DNA of 33,817 nucleotides from Acidimicrobiales bacterium. Lineage in GTDB: Bacteria; Actinomycetota; Acidimicrobiia; Acidimicrobiales; RAAP-2. The notes beneath the pieces are model-generated. The model saw only the letters and a list, made by a program, of their open reading frames with translations. It was not told the origin of the DNA and searched no databases. Below are positions 31,953-33,817 of this stretch, in pieces. The translations under genes were made by a program, and so were the position numbers. How positions within the stretch are numbered: position 1 is the first letter of the stretch; every line of letters begins with the position of its first letter. Where the stretch lies: the NCBI GenBank assembly GCA_025351385.1, contig JANXWA010000005.1, positions 1 through 33,817 of the forward strand, written 5' to 3'.

Positions 31953-32335
31953 ATGTCGTCAACTTTAGGGTCTCGCACATCACTTTCGGTTGCGACAACG
32001 TTTTGAAGATCGCCGAATTCTGGTCGTCCGTGCTGGGTCGCCCCATTGATGATGGAAGTAGTGACGTTTTCGCGTCCATCGGAGGCTCTGATGTCAAACG
32101 GGGTGAAGCCGCCTGGTATTTCAACAAAGTTGAAGAGGTAAAAAGTACGAAGAACCGCGTACACCTCGACCTGATGAATCCTGACCTTTCAGCGGTTGAA
32201 GATTTGATACATCTCGGAGCAACTGTCGTGAGCAGAACTGATTGGGGTTTCCACGGTTGGACCGTTGTGAAGGACCCCGAGGGCAACGAGTTTTGCGTCG
32301 CCGCGAAAACACACGAAGACAAGGAGAAATCGTGA
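31953..32335 (+). CDS. VOC/glyoxalase-like protein, start disrupted by probable one-base deletion
   Basis: The frame ending at 32335 encodes a glyoxalase/bleomycin-resistance (Glyoxalase_6-like) fold: KIAEFWSSVLGRP, KNRVHLDLMNPDL and VVKDPEGNEFCVA. The first strand of the fold (RVSHITFGCDNV) is encoded in the same frame upstream of the first possible start (TTG 32003), but no start codon precedes it. An ATG at 31953 behind AGAGG lies in a different frame. One more T in the run TTT (31964-31966) would give MSSTFRVSHITFGCDNV. So either the gene is mildly broken or the sequence has an error. Base composition is visibly less GC-rich than in the main part of the window. Substrate is unknown; these proteins are metal-dependent lyases, isomerases or resistance proteins. 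Confidence 0.7.
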
Positions 32336-32652
32336 GGAGAGTCGAGGAACGACGTTAATTTCCTAAATTTGCTGTCATTGTAAACTTTCAATAGTCCGCC
32401 GCTGATTATTTCACTTTCGTCCGAAGTCATTGACGCGCTTGACAACCGCACACCATGAATCTGGTGACCGCCTCAATGTGCCATATTCGACATGGGTCAA
32501 TCACAAGGCAATCCGAGTTCACTGACGGGCGCCAGTGGGAGATCGTTAACGTCACCCCACGGATGTCTCTTCTATTCAGTTCGCGAAGTGCCAGTTTTTG
32601 GTTCGATCATGTGACCGAAGGACGTGACGTCTTACATGCTTGGTTTGAAAAC
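32336..32652. other. AT-rich intergenic stretch, no firm gene
   Basis: The stretch is low in GC. A 73-codon open frame (ATG 32455 to stop 32676, plus strand) has no ribosome-binding site or recognisable domain and runs into the 3' end of the minus-strand nucleotidyltransferase gene. I do not accept it as a gene. Confidence 0.4.
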
Positions 32653-33171
32653 TCAATGCTGACCCTTCTCTCGTGATCGCTCGAGAACTTGTCGCAAAAT
32701 TGGCAACACTGCGCGGTCCTTCTCGCGTCCAGCCGCCTCCTTCGAACGAATCACATCTGCGAGAGAGGCCACTGAGATTGCTAATGCGTCGGTCAGTTGC
32801 TCTGTCGTCGCATCTCGCTTTAGGTCCTCGTATCCCCGAGTGCCATCGGGGAGCAAGACAATGTCTAAGTAGCCGAATTTCGTGACGAAGGTCCACGTCG
32901 TCCCCTGGTCAAATGTTCGTTCGTCCAATTTGATTTCAAGGGGATACTCCAGATCAGGGACTCTGAGTTTTGCATCGAGCTCCTGAAGTGCCTTCGACAG
33001 CCGACCAAGGTTGTCACGAGATCGCGCGGGCGTCACGTCGACGTCACGAGTCACGTAGGGGGATCCTCGCAATTCGGCCGCTAGCCCTCCGATGACGATA
33101 TAGAGAACGCCGTGACGTTCCAATACCTCGAGCATTGTGTCGGGTTGATATGGCGTCACATCACGCGCCAC
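32653..33171 (-). CDS. Nucleotidyltransferase-fold protein, probable toxin of XRE/NTase pair
   Basis: 172 residues starting at GTG 33171, which lies inside the end of the XRE gene (11-bp overlap), with AGGG 7 nt upstream. The N-terminal part (YIVIGGLAAELRG, then VTRDVDV) gives the GG...DxD signature of MNT/AbiEii-like nucleotidyltransferases. A further Asp in LDIVLLPDG is a candidate third metal ligand. The C-terminal half is helical and charged (IRSKEAAGREKDRAVLPIL), typical of AbiEii-type proteins. Together with an upstream XRE regulator this looks like a toxin-antitoxin or phage-defence module in which the enzyme would modify RNA or protein with a nucleotide. The activity is inferred from family knowledge, not shown. 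Confidence 0.82.
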   Translation of the reverse strand: MARDVTPYQPDTMLEVLERHGVLYIVIGGLAAELRGSPYVTRDVDVTPARSRDNLGRLSKALQELDAKLRVPDLEYPLEIKLDERTFDQGTTWTFVTKFGYLDIVLLPDGTRGYEDLKRDATTEQLTDALAISVASLADVIRSKEAAGREKDRAVLPILRQVLERSREKGQH

Positions 33172-33484
33172 GGGTCGCCCTACGTTGTTCGCGCTGCTCC
33201 TGGAAACGAACGCGAGTCAGGAGATCTGCGAATCTTTCCTTCGTCGTCATCCTCAGATGTTCGTCAATTATCGTTTCGTTCGAGTCATCGAACTTAGAAA
33301 TGAAAAACGACAGGTCGAAGCCACAACCGCGCACAAGCTCACGCAACGTCTCGAGACTGGGTTGCACATCGTCACGCTCCCATCGGGCAATCGCGGATTG
33401 CGCTTTACCGAGACGGATCCCGAGCTCCGCCTGCGTGATTCCTGCGCGTTTGCGTGCCTCTTTGATCACATCACCACTTATCAT
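33161..33484 (-). CDS. XRE-family helix-turn-helix regulator (probable antitoxin)
   Basis: 107 residues from ATG 33484. The N-terminal ~60 residues are a classic HTH_XRE domain (IKEARKRAGITQAELGIRLGKAQSAIARWE written in two halves: helices 1-2 then recognition helix AQSAIARWE). The C-terminal part (~60-107) is charged and may bind the partner enzyme. The start is set by a perfect TATAAT six nt upstream, which predicts a leaderless transcript. An in-frame ATG at 33502 would lie inside the promoter. It overlaps the nucleotidyltransferase gene by 11 bp, so the two are translationally linked. It likely represses its own operon through the palindrome at 33496-33511. Confidence 0.88.
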   Translation of the reverse strand: MISGDVIKEARKRAGITQAELGIRLGKAQSAIARWERDDVQPSLETLRELVRGCGFDLSFFISKFDDSNETIIDEHLRMTTKERFADLLTRVRFQEQREQRRATRGA

Positions 33485-33487
33485 GTT

Positions 33488-33511
33488 GTCATTATAGTAC
33501 ATATTTGTACT
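33488..33511 (-). promoter_or_regulatory. TATAAT promoter overlapping palindromic operator AGTACA-N4-TGTACT
   Basis: On the minus strand TATAAT occupies 33496-33491, six nt before the ATG of the XRE gene, so transcription should begin at or next to the start codon. Directly upstream, and sharing one base, is the perfect inverted repeat AGTACA (33496-33501) / TGTACT (33506-33511). A protein bound there would block RNA polymerase. This is the usual layout of an autoregulated XRE antitoxin promoter. Confidence 0.7.
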
Positions 33512-33670
33512 GTTCTATCCAAAGCCAGTCACGCGACCCAACGGTCGTCCTAACTGAGAAGTCGCCAGGCGGAGAATGTGCACGTCACCCCACCAACTAC
33601 TTCCTGCTGGCGGCGGCGTAAGTTCAAGGTCTTGAAGATTTGGCGATCAGTCATCGTAGAAGTCGATGCA

Positions 33671-33817
33671 TCACATGCCGAAATATTGCTGGATGATCCT
33701 CACTAGTGGCCAAGCTCCCGCTGACGTGTTGGAAATGACGGTGAAAGATGAGCGATCCTGGGGCCAGTAGATCGAACGTATTGAGACTCCGGCGTCAACA
33801 CCCTCCATCATGACTGC
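33671..33817 (-). CDS. 3' end of probable beta-lactamase-family serine hydrolase
   Basis: The last 48 codons of a minus-strand gene enter from the right edge and stop with TGA at 33673-33671. The protein end (GVSIRSIYWPQDRSS, FTVISNTSAGAWPLV) resembles the C-terminal beta-sheet strand of class C beta-lactamase-like serine hydrolases, where a 'tvvvlsNt' strand follows a 'Y.PD' turn. The catalytic SxxK and YxN motifs would lie outside the window, so the assignment is tentative. About 160 bp separate it from the XRE promoter, and I see no other gene in 33512-33670. Confidence 0.5.
   Translation of the reverse strand, partial: AVMMEGVDAGVSIRSIYWPQDRSSFTVISNTSAGAWPLVRIIQQYFGM

Noticed and set aside
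31543-32451. Long minus-strand open frame of about 300 codons
   Set aside because: It is antisense to the Thr-rich gene and the VOC gene. Its sequence is low-complexity or shows the antisense tRNA-like WCRRGD string, with no ribosome-binding site or domain.

Overview
The window looks like chromosome of a high-GC actinobacterium. GTG and TTG starts are common, several genes overlap as GTGA or ATGA, extracytoplasmic proteins carry Thr-rich TTTTT linkers, and a ThiF/nitroreductase fusion resembling mycobacterial Rv1355c (MoeY) lies next to a GAF-GGDEF-EAL protein. A lineage near Acidimicrobiia is my best guess from protein style. This is inference; no rRNA or other phylogenetic marker is present.

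Layout. (1) 1-1256: the 3' end of a secreted Ig-repeat protein. (2) 1257-2608: mostly non-coding, containing a deleted remnant of a PAS/EAL gene (2064-2340). (3) 2609-7072: an intact 1487-residue PAS/GAF/EAL sensor. (4) 7118-8290 (minus): a membrane-anchored CAP-like protein, then an 810-bp gap. (5) 9102-20504: a signalling block with a stand-alone degenerate EAL protein, a hybrid histidine kinase, a convergent OmpR-type regulator, an acyltransferase-like/ThiF/nitroreductase fusion, a bifunctional GGDEF-EAL protein, a GGDEF protein and a coupled small protein that looks ACT/LeuA-like. (6) 20572-21534 (minus): a family 2 glycosyltransferase. (7) 21813-26323: a gene pair for an Ig-repeat/OmpA-like surface protein and a beta-propeller/PKD/multi-TM protein. 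(8) 26413-29949: an ABC-2 exporter operon whose ATPase gene has an apparent one-base frameshift. (9) 30035-31726: a GerW/YtfJ-like protein and two small Thr-rich proteins. (10) 31835 to the end: a tRNA-Leu 3'-end-like scar, then AT-richer DNA with a VOC protein, an XRE/nucleotidyltransferase toxin-antitoxin-like pair and the 3' end of a probable serine hydrolase.

The theme of the centre is cyclic-di-GMP. Four genes carry GGDEF and/or EAL domains, a fifth is a remnant, and one of the EAL domains lacks its predicted general base. From memory, the order EAL - (variable) - ThiF/nitroreductase fusion - GAF-GGDEF-EAL on one strand matches M. tuberculosis Rv1357c-Rv1356c-Rv1355c-Rv1354c. The E1-like/nitroreductase fusion may therefore be a conserved, uncharacterised partner of actinobacterial c-di-GMP signalling. 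This is the most interesting system in the window.

Two genes (the ABC ATPase at 26501-26504 and the VOC protein at about 31964-31966) can each be restored by adding one base to a homopolymer run, so either sequencing error or recent decay should be considered.
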